From Streptomyces roseolilacinus (GTDB lineage: Bacteria; Actinomycetota; Actinomycetes; Streptomycetales; Streptomycetaceae), in contig NZ_BMSV01000006.1 in NCBI RefSeq assembly GCF_014649335.1, forward strand, positions 124,001-188,000: 64,000 nt of DNA, given 5' to 3'. The translations under genes were made by a program, and so were the position numbers. The notes beneath the pieces were generated by a model, which did no database searches, was not told the DNA's origin, and saw nothing but the letters and a program-made list of their open reading frames with translations. Positions 50,909 to 59,142 of this stretch are shown here, one piece after another (positions within the stretch are counted from its first letter, which is position 1; each line of letters opens with the position of its first letter).

Positions 50909-52777
50909 TCAGCCGTTCTTGATGCGGTTCGTCAGCTCGGTCACCTGGTTGTAGATGGAGCGCCGCTCCGCCATCAGCGCGCGGATCTTCCGGTCCGCGT
51001 GCATGACCGTCGTGTGGTCCCGCCCGCCGAACTGCGCGCCGATCTTCGGCAGCGACAGATCGGTCAGCTCCCGGCACAGGTACATGGCGATCTGCCGGGC
51101 CGTCACCAGCACCCTGCTGCGCGACGAGCCGCACAGGTCCTCGACCGTCAGCCCGAAGTAGTCCGCCGTCGCCGCCATGATCGCGCCCGCGGTGATCTCG
51201 GGCGCGGTGTCCTCGCCGCCCGGGATCAGGTCCTTCAGCACGCTCTCGGTGAGCACCAGGTCCACCGGCTGGCGGTTGAGGCTCGCGAACGCCGTCACCC
51301 GGATCAGCGCGCCCTCCAGCTCACGGATGTTCCGCGAGATCCGCGAGGCGATGAACTCCAGCACCTCCGGCGGGGCGTTGAGCTGTTCCTGCACCGCCTT
51401 CTTCCGGAGGATCGCGATGCGGGTCTCCAGCTCCGGCGGCTGGACGTCCGTGGTGAGGCCCCACTCGAAGCGGTTGCGCAGCCGGTCCTCCAGCGTCACC
51501 AGCTGCTTGGGCGGCCGGTCGGAGGAGAGCACGATCTGCTTGTTGGCGTTGTGGAGCGTGTTGAAGGTGTGGAAGAACTCCTCCTGCGTCGACTCCTTGC
51601 TCGCCAGGAACTGGATGTCGTCCACGAGCAGGATGTCCACGTCGCGGTAGCGCTTGCGGAACGTATCGCCCTTGCCGTCGCGGATGGAGTTGATGAACTC
51701 GTTGGTGAACTCCTCCGAGCTCACGTACCGCACCCGCGTCCCCGGGTAGAGGTTGCGCGCGTAGTGCCCGATCGCGTGCAGCAGATGGGTCTTGCCGAGC
51801 CCCGACTCCCCGTAGATGAAGAGGGGGTTGTACGCCTTGGCCGGCGCCTCGGCGACCGCGACCGCCGCGGCGTGGGCGAAACGGTTGGACGAGCCGATGA
51901 CGAACGTGTCGAACAGGTACTTCGGGTTCAGCCGCGCGTGCTGCTCCCCCGGGCCGCCCGTGCCGCCCTGGCCCGTGCCGCCCGCACCGCCCATGGACCC
52001 GGGACCGCCCATCGGACCGGCACCCGGCACGCCGCGGCCCCCGGCCCCACCGCGGACGGCCGGCCCGCCGGAGCCCGCGGGACCGCCCGGCCGGTGCCGG
52101 TCGGGCGTGTCGGGCAGCTCGCGCCGCTCCGTGCGCGGGGGCTCGTACCCGCCGTGGTCGGAGCCCTGCGGGGTGCCGTAGTCGTGGTGGGGCTGCTGCG
52201 GACGGGCCGTCGCGTACGGGTCGCGGTCCTGGAAGCCGCCGAGGCGCGGCTGCTGCCAGGTCAGGTCCTCCTGGGTGCGCGGCCACGCGCCGGGTTCCGG
52301 GCGCTGCTGCTGGTAGTCGGGGTAGGCGGGCCGTACGGACGGCAGCCCGTCGTCCGCCATGGGCCGCCCGTACGCGTCGTACGGCTCGCCCTGGCCCCGC
52401 TCGTCGTAGCCCTGGCCGCGCTCCTCGTACCCCTGGCCGCGCTCCTCGTAGCGGGGGCGTTCCGGCTGGTGCCGCTCCGGGGCGGCCGGCGGCGACTGGT
52501 CGCCCGCGGAGTCGTCGACGGTGATCGCGATCCGGATCGGGCGGCCGCACTCACGGCTGAGCGTGTCGCTGATCAGCGGGGCCAGCCGGCCCTCCAGGAC
52601 GCGCTTGCCCCATTCGTTGGGGACGGCGAGGAGTGCGGTGTCGGCCACCAGCGCGAGCGGCTGGCAGCGCTCGATCCACTGCTTGTCCTTCGGCTCGATG
52701 CCCTGCTGCCCCTCGCCGAGGAGCTGCTCCAGCACTCGTGGCCACACTGCGGCAAGATCAGCAGGTACATCAGCCAC
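50909..52777 (-). CDS. dnaA: Chromosomal replication initiator DnaA
   Basis: 622 residues from GTG 52777. Domain I about 1-90 (LAAVWPRVLEQL...). Domain II is very long (about 90-285), Tyr/Arg/Gln- then Gly-rich, with three YEERGQG-type repeats; this long linker is a Streptomyces trait. Domain III: Walker A GESGLGKTHLLHA, Walker B DILLVDDIQFL, and the RLRNRFEWGL arginine-finger region. Domain IV: LSLPKIGAQFGGRDHTTVMHA binds DnaA boxes. It initiates replication at the adjacent oriC. The promoter region contains a perfect DnaA box (52899-52907), consistent with autoregulation. Confidence 0.98.
   Translation of the reverse strand: MADVPADLAAVWPRVLEQLLGEGQQGIEPKDKQWIERCQPLALVADTALLAVPNEWGKRVLEGRLAPLISDTLSRECGRPIRIAITVDDSAGDQSPPAAPERHQPERPRYEERGQGYEERGQGYDERGQGEPYDAYGRPMADDGLPSVRPAYPDYQQQRPEPGAWPRTQEDLTWQQPRLGGFQDRDPYATARPQQPHHDYGTPQGSDHGGYEPPRTERRELPDTPDRHRPGGPAGSGGPAVRGGAGGRGVPGAGPMGGPGSMGGAGGTGQGGTGGPGEQHARLNPKYLFDTFVIGSSNRFAHAAAVAVAEAPAKAYNPLFIYGESGLGKTHLLHAIGHYARNLYPGTRVRYVSSEEFTNEFINSIRDGKGDTFRKRYRDVDILLVDDIQFLASKESTQEEFFHTFNTLHNANKQIVLSSDRPPKQLVTLEDRLRNRFEWGLTTDVQPPELETRIAILRKKAVQEQLNAPPEVLEFIASRISRNIRELEGALIRVTAFASLNRQPVDLVLTESVLKDLIPGGEDTAPEITAGAIMAATADYFGLTVEDLCGSSRSRVLVTARQIAMYLCRELTDLSLPKIGAQFGGRDHTTVMHADRKIRALMAERRSIYNQVTELTNRIKNG
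52390..52452. repeat. 21-bp tandem repeats in dnaA domain II
   Basis: Three 21-bp units (52390, 52411, 52432), the last two nearly identical, encode seven-residue repeats YEERGQG / YEERGQG / YDERGQG. In-frame length lets the linker expand or contract without a frameshift. Confidence 0.85.
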
Positions 52778-53138
52778 GGGGCACGCTCTCTCACAGGTCC
52801 CGCGAATGTGTGCTTCTCGGGACGGGATGGGAAGGACAGGCAGGAAAGGAATTCGAGTTCAGCCACGGTAGTCGTGGCAGCTCGCGTGGTTCAAGTTGTT
52901 GTCCACAGCCTGTGCATAGGGGGAGCCGCCATGCCGCTGGTTTGACCGGATGGCGTAGCCGCGCGTACCGTAACCAGGTCGAGTTGTCGATGGCTGCTGC
53001 CGCCTGCCTCCGATGGGCAAAGGTCACACCATGTGACCGTGTAGCGGTGCACTCGGGCGTATTGCGAGCTACTCGTGGGCGCACGGTGACAGCCAAGCGA
53101 TACCCCGCCACCCCACGAATCATTTCTGGAGCCCCCGA
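52778..53138. promoter_or_regulatory. dnaA / rpmH divergent promoter region with DnaA box
   Basis: 361 bp. TTGTCCACA at 52899-52907 (+) is a perfect DnaA box, and TGTGCATAG (52911-52919) is a poor second box facing it; a facing pair of boxes is known in the S. lividans dnaA promoter. A dyad GGTCACA-CCA-TGTGACC is at 53022-53038. No gene is visible. Promoter hexamers could not be placed with confidence. Confidence 0.6.
53022..53038. promoter_or_regulatory. Perfect 7-bp dyad (GGTCACA-N3-TGTGACC) upstream of rpmH
   Basis: A perfect inverted repeat with a 3-nt spacer in the dnaA/rpmH intergenic region, 100 bp before the rpmH start. The 15-base core fits 7 of the 9 fixed positions of the BldD consensus as I remember it, and the half-sites also resemble Crp-type TGTGA. 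Owner unknown. Confidence 0.45.
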
Positions 53139-53276
53139 GTGAGCAAGCGCACCTTCCAGCCGAACAACCGTCGTCGCGCCAAGACCCACGGCTTCCGCCT
53201 GCGCATGCGTACGCGTGCCGGCCGCGCGATCCTCGCGACCCGCCGCAGCAAGGGTCGCGCCCGCCTGTCCGCCTGA
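53139..53276 (+). CDS. rpmH: 50S ribosomal protein L34
   Basis: 45 residues from a GTG with GGAG 8 bases upstream: VSKRTFQPNNRRRAKTHGFR, then LRMRTRAGRAILATRRSKGR and ARLSA. This is full-length L34, a small Arg-rich protein of the large subunit. It is divergent from dnaA and 18 bp before rnpA, the near-universal bacterial arrangement. Confidence 0.98.
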   Translation: MSKRTFQPNNRRRAKTHGFRLRMRTRAGRAILATRRSKGRARLSA

Positions 53277-53294
53277 TCGCGGCCAGGTCATGAC

Positions 53295-53666
53295 GTGCTG
53301 CCTTCCGAGAATCGGCTGAGGCGGCGCGAGGACTTCGCGACCGCGGTACGGCGAGGACGCCGGGCAGGCCGCCCGAGCCTCGTCGTCCATCTACGCAGTG
53401 GTGCAACGGACCCGCACGCGCCTGGGGAGAGCGCTCCCCCGACGCGTGCGGGTTTCGTCGTCAGCAAGGCCGTCGGCGGGGCAGTCGTCCGCAACCAGGT
53501 GAAGCGCAGACTGCGGCACCTGATGCGGGAGCGGCTCGCCGCGCTGCCCCCCGGTAGCCTGGTGGTAGTACGAGCGCTGCCCGGCGCGGGCGACGCCGAC
53601 CCTGCACAGCTGGCCCGAGACCTGGACGCCGCCCTGCAGCGGCTCCTGGGAGGGGGCGCGCGATGA
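53295..53666 (+). CDS. rnpA: Ribonuclease P protein component
   Basis: 123 residues from a GTG. RLRRREDFATAVRRGRR, VSKAVGGAVVRNQVKRRLRHLMRE (the RNR motif) identify RnpA, which binds the catalytic RNA and pre-tRNA leader. Stop overlaps the yidD ATG by four bases. Confidence 0.97.
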   Translation: MLPSENRLRRREDFATAVRRGRRAGRPSLVVHLRSGATDPHAPGESAPPTRAGFVVSKAVGGAVVRNQVKRRLRHLMRERLAALPPGSLVVVRALPGAGDADPAQLARDLDAALQRLLGGGAR

Positions 53667-53989
53667 AGTACCCGCTGCTGGCCCTGATCAAGCTCTACCA
53701 GTGGACGATCAGCCCACTGCTGGGCCCCGTCTGCAGGTACTACCCCTCGTGTTCCCACTACGGATACACCGCAATCGACCGGCACGGCGCCATCAAGGGC
53801 ACGGCCCTCACCGCCTGGCGCATCCTGCGCTGCAACCCCTGGTCGCCCGGCGGGGTGGACCACGTGCCGCCGCGCAAGCGTCCCCGCTGGCACGAACTGC
53901 TGCGCGCACGGCTGCGCGGCGACGAGGGCGGGCACTCCGACGGGACGAGCCCGGCCGCAGAGACCTCGCCCAATGCTCAAGGAGCCTGA
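53663..53989 (+). CDS. yidD: YidD, membrane protein insertion efficiency factor
   Basis: 108 residues. KYPLLALIKLYQWTISPLLG, CRYYPSCSHYGYTAIDRHGAIKG and LRCNPWSPGGVDHVPP are the conserved YidD blocks with three Cys. It lies on the inner face of the membrane and helps insertion by YidC, encoded next. The C-terminal ~35 residues are a variable tail. ATGA-coupled to rnpA. Confidence 0.95.
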   Translation: MKYPLLALIKLYQWTISPLLGPVCRYYPSCSHYGYTAIDRHGAIKGTALTAWRILRCNPWSPGGVDHVPPRKRPRWHELLRARLRGDEGGHSDGTSPAAETSPNAQGA

Positions 53990-53992
53990 TTA

Positions 53993-55222
53993 GTGGACAC
54001 GATTGGAAATCTGTTCAGCTTCATCACCGGACCTGTCTCGTGGATCATCGTCCAGTTCCACAAGCTGTATGGGGCGATCTTCGGGCCTGACACGGGGTGG
54101 GCCTGGGGTCTGTCCATCGTGTCCCTGGTGATCGTCATCCGCATCTGCCTGATCCCGCTCTTCGTGAAGCAGATCAAGTCGATGCGGAACATGCAGGCGC
54201 TCCAGCCGAAGATGAAGGCCATCCAGGAGCGCTACAAGAACGACCGGCAGCGCCAGTCGGAAGAGATGATGAAGCTGTACAAGGAGACGGGTACCAACCC
54301 GCTCTCCTCGTGCCTCCCCATCCTCCTGCAGTCGCCGTTCTTCTTCGCGCTCTACCACGTGCTCAGCAAGATCGCGTCGGGTGACACGATCGGCAGCCTC
54401 AACCAGCAGCTGGTCGACAGCGCCCGCGAGGCCCACATCTTCGGCGCCCCGATCGCCGCGAAGTTCATGGACGACCCGGGTACGGTCCAGGCTCTCAACG
54501 CGTCGCTGCTCGACGTCCGCGTCGTCACCGCGATCATGATCGTGATGATGTCGGCGTCGCAGTTCTTCACCCAGCGCCAGCTGATGCAGAAGAACGTCGA
54601 CCTGACGGTGAAGACCCCGTACATGCAGCAGCAGAAGATGCTGATGTACATCTTCCCGATCATCTTCGCCGTGATGGGCATCAACTTCCCCGTCGGCGTC
54701 CTCGTCTACTGGCTGACCACCAACGTGTGGACCATGGGCCAGCAGATGTACGTGATCAACCAGAACCCGACGCCGGGCAGCAAGGCCCAGGACCACTACC
54801 TGCAGCGGCTCCTCAAGAGCATCACCCAGCACGGCGAGGTGCGCGGCCGCCGCAAGCGCAACGTCATCCAGGCCATCGTCGCCAAGGGCCCGGACCGCAA
54901 CGACAACGAGCGCAGCTTCATCGGCAGCCTCGCCAAGGCCGGCTTCACCGCCCAGGCCGACGGCACGGTGCGGAAGGTCGACCCGGCCGAGGCCGAGGCG
55001 GAGGCCGCGGCGGTGCGCCGCCAGCAGCCCAAGCGCCAGACGAAGGCGAAGCGCCAGGCCGCTCCCGCGCAGCCCGGCACCGCCAAGACCTCCCTGGAGA
55101 AGAAGGCGGACCAGGCGGAGCCCGAGGAGTCCCAGCCGGGCAAGGCCACCCCCGCACGTCAAGCCAAGTCCGGACAGCGCAAGGGCCAGCAGCGGCCCAA
55201 GCACCCGTCGTCGAAGAAGTAA
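53993..55222 (+). CDS. yidC: YidC/Oxa1-family membrane protein insertase
   Basis: 409 residues from a GTG with AAGGAG 8 bases upstream, three bases after the yidD stop. Membrane spans: WAWGLSIVSLVIVIRICLIPLF (about 35-56), LPILLQSPFFFALYHVL, FPIIFAVMGINFPVGVLVYWL and others; the first-span Arg (VIVIRICLIP) is the conserved hydrophilic-groove residue. There is no large periplasmic domain, as is normal for Gram-positives. A long basic Lys/Gln/Ala tail (about 320-409) likely binds ribosomes. It inserts proteins into the membrane. Confidence 0.96.
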   Translation: MDTIGNLFSFITGPVSWIIVQFHKLYGAIFGPDTGWAWGLSIVSLVIVIRICLIPLFVKQIKSMRNMQALQPKMKAIQERYKNDRQRQSEEMMKLYKETGTNPLSSCLPILLQSPFFFALYHVLSKIASGDTIGSLNQQLVDSAREAHIFGAPIAAKFMDDPGTVQALNASLLDVRVVTAIMIVMMSASQFFTQRQLMQKNVDLTVKTPYMQQQKMLMYIFPIIFAVMGINFPVGVLVYWLTTNVWTMGQQMYVINQNPTPGSKAQDHYLQRLLKSITQHGEVRGRRKRNVIQAIVAKGPDRNDNERSFIGSLAKAGFTAQADGTVRKVDPAEAEAEAAAVRRQQPKRQTKAKRQAAPAQPGTAKTSLEKKADQAEPEESQPGKATPARQAKSGQRKGQQRPKHPSSKK

Positions 55223-55236
55223 GAAGGAGTCCATCC

Positions 55237-55746
55237 GTGACGGAAGGCACCACGTCCGCCGCCCAGGGTGGCGACACCCTGACCCGCCTGGAGCAGGAAG
55301 GCGAGATCGCGGCTGACTACCTCGAGGGCCTGCTCGACATCGCCGACCTTGACGGCGACATCGACATGGACGTCGAGGGGGATCGCGCCGCGGTCTCGAT
55401 CATCAGCGACACGAGCAGCCGCGATCTGCAGAAGCTCGTGGGCCGTGACGGTGAGGTGCTGGAGGCGCTGCAGGAGCTCACGCGTCTCGCGGTCCACCGC
55501 GAGACCGGTGACCGCAGCCGGCTCATGCTGGACATCGCCGGCTTCCGCGCCAAGAAGCGTGCCGAGCTGACCGAGCTGGGTGTCAAGGCCGCGGACGAGG
55601 CCAAGAACACCGGCGAGCCCGTGAAGCTGAAGCCGATGAGCCCCTTCGAGCGCAAGGTCGTCCACGACGCGGTCGCCGCCGCCGGCCTGCGCAGTGAGTC
55701 CGAGGGCGAGGAGCCGCAGCGCTTCGTCGTCGTGCTCCCCGCCTGA
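55237..55746 (+). CDS. jag: Jag/SpoIIIJ-associated R3H-KH RNA-binding protein
   Basis: 169 residues from a GTG with AAGGAG 8 bases upstream. KH-like domain with LVGRDGEVLEALQELTRLAVHRETG (about 70-95), then an R3H domain: PMSPFERKVVHDAVAAAGLRSESEGEEPQRFVVV (R and H of the R3H core). The usual Jag N-terminal domain is reduced. It follows yidC by 14 bp. Jag/KhpB proteins pair with KhpA and influence cell shape; the RNA targets are unknown. Confidence 0.93.
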   Translation: MTEGTTSAAQGGDTLTRLEQEGEIAADYLEGLLDIADLDGDIDMDVEGDRAAVSIISDTSSRDLQKLVGRDGEVLEALQELTRLAVHRETGDRSRLMLDIAGFRAKKRAELTELGVKAADEAKNTGEPVKLKPMSPFERKVVHDAVAAAGLRSESEGEEPQRFVVVLPA

Positions 55747-55759
55747 CCCCCTCGTAGTG

Positions 55760-55789
55760 TCGGCCCCGTCTGTTCGCAGGCGGGGCCGA
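55760..55789 (+). terminator. Terminator after the rpmH-rnpA-yidD-yidC-jag cluster
   Basis: TCGGCCCCGTCTG (55760-55772) pairs with CAGGCGGGGCCGA (55777-55789) with one G.U and a stable TTCG tetraloop, followed by TCTTTG. Confidence 0.85.
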
Positions 55790-55841
55790 TCTTTGTCAGC
55801 CTGATAGTCAGCCACCCAGTGCGGTAGGAAGGACGGTTCCC

Positions 55842-56552
55842 GTGTCCGAGGCAGAGGAACTTCCCCCTGCGCCCCAGGAGGCGCACACGGTCTTCGGTGA
55901 GTTCTTCCCGGAAGCGGTCCGGTACGCGGAGTTGCTCGCGGACGCGGGAGTGAAGCGCGGCCTCATCGGCCCCCGTGAGGTGCCGAGGCTATGGGAGAGG
56001 CACCTGCTGAACTGCGCGGTGCTCTCCGAGGTGGTGCCCGAAGGGGTCACCGTCTGCGACGTGGGCTCCGGGGCCGGCCTGCCCGGCATTCCGCTCGCAC
56101 TCGTACGGCCCGATCTCAAGATCACGCTGCTGGAGCCCCTGCTCCGCCGGACGAACTTCCTCCAGGAGATCGTCGAGCTGCTGGGGCTGGACCACGTGAC
56201 CGTCGTGCGCGGTCGTGCCGAGGAGATGCTGGGCAAGCTCCCCCCGGTCCACGTGGTCACGGCCCGCGCCGTCGCTCCGCTGGACCGCCTGGCGGGCTGG
56301 GGCGTGCCTCTGCTGCGTCCCTACGGCGAGATGCTCGCGCTGAAGGGGGACACGGCCGAGGAAGAGATCCAGAGCGCCCGCGCCGCCCTCAGCAAACTGG
56401 GGGTCGTCCGTACGTCCGTGCTGCAGGTCGGGGAGGGCGTCGTCGACCCGATGTCCACCGTGGTCCGTGTCGAGGTCGGGGAGAGCCCCGGCGGTGTCCG
56501 CTTCGCCGCCAAGCGAGCGAAGGCCGCGAGGCCCTCGCGACGTCGTCGCTGA
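55842..56552 (+). CDS. rsmG: 16S rRNA m7G527 methyltransferase RsmG
   Basis: 236 residues from a GTG (AGGAAGGA about 8 bases upstream). FGEFFPEAVRYAELLADAGV, WERHLLNCAVLSEVVPEG and VCDVGSGAGLPGIPLALVRPD (SAM-binding motif I, about 70-90), LLEPLLRRTNFLQEIVELLGL and VTARAVAPLDRLAGWGVPLL identify RsmG (GidB). It methylates G527 of 16S rRNA; loss gives low-level streptomycin resistance. The basic C-tail is RPSRRRR. Upstream neighbour of parA, as usual. Confidence 0.96.
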   Translation: MSEAEELPPAPQEAHTVFGEFFPEAVRYAELLADAGVKRGLIGPREVPRLWERHLLNCAVLSEVVPEGVTVCDVGSGAGLPGIPLALVRPDLKITLLEPLLRRTNFLQEIVELLGLDHVTVVRGRAEEMLGKLPPVHVVTARAVAPLDRLAGWGVPLLRPYGEMLALKGDTAEEEIQSARAALSKLGVVRTSVLQVGEGVVDPMSTVVRVEVGESPGGVRFAAKRAKAARPSRRRR

Positions 56553-56622
56553 GGGTGCTTTGGTCCTCATACGGCCTGTTTCAGAGTGTCGTGGCGCTCT
56601 GACCCTGCGGCGCGTGCATCGT

Positions 56623-56636
56623 GTTTCACGTGAAAC
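56623..56636. promoter_or_regulatory. parS: parS site (perfect)
   Basis: GTTTCACGTGAAAC, the exact ParB-binding palindrome, 163 bp before the parA start in the rsmG/parA gap. ParB loading here organises the origin region. Confidence 0.95.
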
Positions 56637-56722
56637 GTCGCTCACTGCTGCAGGGAATCTTCAGCCGTGGCCATGAGGCTGCCACGCCACGACGCCATAG
56701 GCCCCTCCACGGGGCGACAGAG

Positions 56723-56731
56723 TTGTCCACA
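56723..56731 (+). promoter_or_regulatory. Perfect DnaA box in the parAB promoter region
   Basis: TTGTCCACA, 55 bp before the chosen parA ATG and 86 bp after a parS. It could let DnaA level influence parAB expression; a single site is only suggestive. Confidence 0.45.
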
Positions 56732-56785
56732 GGAGTGGGTTCCTCCACAGAACGCCGGGCCTCGCTGGTTCACCACCCCGAAACC

Positions 56786-57871
56786 ATGGCAGGCTCTGTT
56801 CATCGCGAGCCTGAAGCCGAGGAGAGTGAATCCTTGCGGTCCGACGCCAACATCGCGGGACCGATGACCGACCCGGTCCCCGGTCCCCGTACCGAATCGT
56901 CCGGGGACGACGTTTCACGTGAAACGTATCCCCCGCTGGATGACACCTCCATGGGATCCGCCGCCCCGCTGGCCGTCCAGGCGCTGGGGCGGGCCGGTGA
57001 GGGCCTTCCCCGGCCGGAGCAGACCCGCATCATGGTCGTCGCCAACCAGAAGGGCGGTGTGGGGAAGACCACCACGACGGTCAACCTCGCCGCGTCCCTC
57101 GCGCTGCACGGCGCGCGCGTCCTCGTGATCGACCTCGACCCGCAGGGCAACGCGTCCACCGCGCTGGGGATCGACCACCACGCGGAGGTGCCCTCGATCT
57201 ATGACGTCCTCGTGGACAGCAGGCCGCTCTCCGATGTGGTGCAGCCGGTCCAGGACGTCGAAGGCCTCTTCTGCGCCCCGGCCACCATCGATCTCGCCGG
57301 TGCGGAGATCGAGCTGGTGTCGCTGGTGGCGCGGGAGAGTCGGCTTCAGCGGGCGATCCAGGCGTACGAGCAGCCGTTGGACTACATCCTCATCGACTGC
57401 CCGCCGTCGCTGGGTCTGCTCACCGTCAACGCCATGGTGGCCGGCGCGGAGGTGCTGATCCCCATCCAGTGCGAGTACTACGCGCTGGAGGGCCTGGGGC
57501 AGCTTCTGCGCAACGTCGACCTGGTGCGGGGCCACCTCAACCCGGACCTCCACGTGTCGACGATCCTGCTCACCATGTACGACGGCCGGACCAGGCTCGC
57601 CTCACAGGTCGCGGAGGAGGTGCGCAACCACTTCGGTGACGAGGTGCTGCGCACCAGCATCCCGCGCTCGGTCCGCATCTCGGAGGCCCCGAGCTACGGG
57701 CAGACGGTCCTCACGTACGACCCGGGTTCCAGCGGCGCGCTCTCCTACCTGGAAGCCGCCCGCGAGATCGCCCTCCGGGGGGTGGGCGTCCACTATGACG
57801 CCCAGCACGCCCACACGGGCGGCCAGCAGTATCAGCACAGTCAGCACAGCATGTCGGAGGGGAACCAGTGA
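56786..57871 (+). CDS. parA: ParA chromosome-partitioning ATPase
   Basis: 361 residues from ATG 56786 (MAGSVHREPEAEESESLRSD), the start I recall for Streptomyces ParA; later ATGs at 56863 and 56950 are possible. The N-terminal ~95 residues are a variable extension, then VVANQKGGVGKTTTTVNLAA (deviant Walker A, about 85-104), DLDPQGNASTALG, and DYILIDCPPSLGLLT (Walker B region). It forms dynamic filaments or gradients that position ParB-oriC complexes in hyphae. A parS lies inside the coding sequence. Overlaps parB by four bases. Confidence 0.95.
   Translation: MAGSVHREPEAEESESLRSDANIAGPMTDPVPGPRTESSGDDVSRETYPPLDDTSMGSAAPLAVQALGRAGEGLPRPEQTRIMVVANQKGGVGKTTTTVNLAASLALHGARVLVIDLDPQGNASTALGIDHHAEVPSIYDVLVDSRPLSDVVQPVQDVEGLFCAPATIDLAGAEIELVSLVARESRLQRAIQAYEQPLDYILIDCPPSLGLLTVNAMVAGAEVLIPIQCEYYALEGLGQLLRNVDLVRGHLNPDLHVSTILLTMYDGRTRLASQVAEEVRNHFGDEVLRTSIPRSVRISEAPSYGQTVLTYDPGSSGALSYLEAAREIALRGVGVHYDAQHAHTGGQQYQHSQHSMSEGNQ
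56912..56925. promoter_or_regulatory. parS: parS site (perfect) inside parA coding sequence
   Basis: GTTTCACGTGAAAC within parA, in the frame that encodes Val-Ser-Arg-Glu-Thr in the variable N-terminal extension. The extension tolerates the fixed DNA word. Confidence 0.95.
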
Positions 57872-58968
57872 GTGAGCGACGTAGGGGGCTGGGACGTGGG
57901 CTCGGCGCACTGATCCCCGCTGCTCCGCAGGAGAGACAGACCACTTCGGTCGGAACGGCGTCCACTTCGCCCACCGCCATCCCGCCGCTGGGAACGGAAC
58001 GGGGCATCGCCGCCGCCAAGGTGGCGACCCTGCCCCAGGCGACGTCCGCCGACAGCGGTGTCGCGCTGCCGGAGCAGGCCGAGGGCGGTCCTGCGGCGGA
58101 GATGCCGGCCGGCGTCCACTTCGCCGAGCTGCCGCTGGACTCCATCACGCCCAACCCGCGTCAGCCCCGGCAGGTCTTCGACGAGGACGCCCTCACCGAA
58201 CTGGTGACCTCCATCCAGGAGGTGGGTCTGCTCCAGCCCGTCGTCGTCCGTCGGGTCGCCCCGGAGCGGTACGAGCTGATCATGGGTGAACGCCGCTGGC
58301 GGGCCTGCCGTGAGGCGGGCCTGGAGCGCGTCGCGGCGATCGTCCGTGAGACCGAGGACGAGAAGCTGCTGCTGGACGCCCTGCTGGAGAACCTGCACCG
58401 GGCGCAGCTCAACCCCTTGGAAGAGGCGGCTGCCTACGACCAGTTGCTGAAGGACTTCAGCTGCACGCACGACCAGCTGGCGGACCGCATCGGTCGGTCG
58501 CGCCCCCAGGTCACCAACACGCTGCGTCTGCTCCGGCTCTCGCCTCCGGTGCAGCGCCGGGTCGCCGCGGGAGTGCTGTCGGCCGGTCACGCGCGGGCCC
58601 TCCTGTCCGTGGAGGACCCGGAGGAGCAGGACAAGCTGGCGCACCGCATCGTCACCGAGGGACTCTCCGTCCGCACGGTCGAAGAGATCGTCACACTGAT
58701 GGCCTCCGAGCCCCGCAAGGCCGCCAAGGCGAAGGGGCCTCGTGCCGGCGCCCGGGTCTCTCCGGCGCTGAGTGAACTCGCCACGCGGCTCTCGGACCGC
58801 TTCGAGACCCGGGTGAAGGTGGACCTCGGTCAGAAGAAGGGCAAGATCGTCGTCGAGTTCGCCTCGATGGAGGATCTGAACCGGATCCTTGGCACCCTCG
58901 CCCCCGGTGAGGGACGGGTCCTCGACAAGGGGCTCTCCGAGGAGTCGGACGCGGACAGCGAGGGCTGA
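57868..58968 (+). CDS. parB: ParB chromosome-partitioning DNA-binding CTPase
   Basis: 366 residues from a GTG overlapping the parA stop. Start region RRGLGRGLGALIP is the ParA-activating peptide. The CTP-binding ParB/Srx domain includes TPNPRQPRQVFDEDALTEL and LIMGERRWRACREAGLE (GERRxR motif, about 137-150), LENLHRAQLNPLEEAAAY. Helix-turn-helix FSCTHDQLADRIGRSRPQVTNTLRLLRL (about 198-225). The C-terminal dimer domain is KVDLGQKKGKIVVEFASMEDL. It clamps onto parS, spreads and forms the segregation complex. Confidence 0.97.
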   Translation: MSERRRGLGRGLGALIPAAPQERQTTSVGTASTSPTAIPPLGTERGIAAAKVATLPQATSADSGVALPEQAEGGPAAEMPAGVHFAELPLDSITPNPRQPRQVFDEDALTELVTSIQEVGLLQPVVVRRVAPERYELIMGERRWRACREAGLERVAAIVRETEDEKLLLDALLENLHRAQLNPLEEAAAYDQLLKDFSCTHDQLADRIGRSRPQVTNTLRLLRLSPPVQRRVAAGVLSAGHARALLSVEDPEEQDKLAHRIVTEGLSVRTVEEIVTLMASEPRKAAKAKGPRAGARVSPALSELATRLSDRFETRVKVDLGQKKGKIVVEFASMEDLNRILGTLAPGEGRVLDKGLSEESDADSEG

Positions 58969-58993
58969 CCCGCACCGCAGGGCAGAACACGGA

Positions 58994-59034
58994 GGGCGGG
59001 CTCGCTCCGGATTTCACCGGAGCGAGGTCCGCCC
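58994..59034 (+). terminator. parAB terminator
   Basis: A ~16-bp stem (58994-59010 with 59017-59034, small internal bulge) around ATTTCA, 26 bp after the parB stop, followed by TTTGGTCTTTTCC. Confidence 0.85.
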
Positions 59035-59142
59035 TTTGGTCTTTTCCCGTATGTGAGTCATCACCCGATCGATACGATGCGTTCAGGTATGCGCATCCGC
59101 CGCCCGTGGCGCGGCAGGCGAAGGAAGTGAGGGACAACCTTC

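Noticed and set aside
56621..56785. Upstream extension of parA (MFHVKRRSLLQG...)
   Set aside because: The frame is open but starts within the parS site and lacks a ribosome-binding site; the extension reads through the promoter region and a DnaA box.
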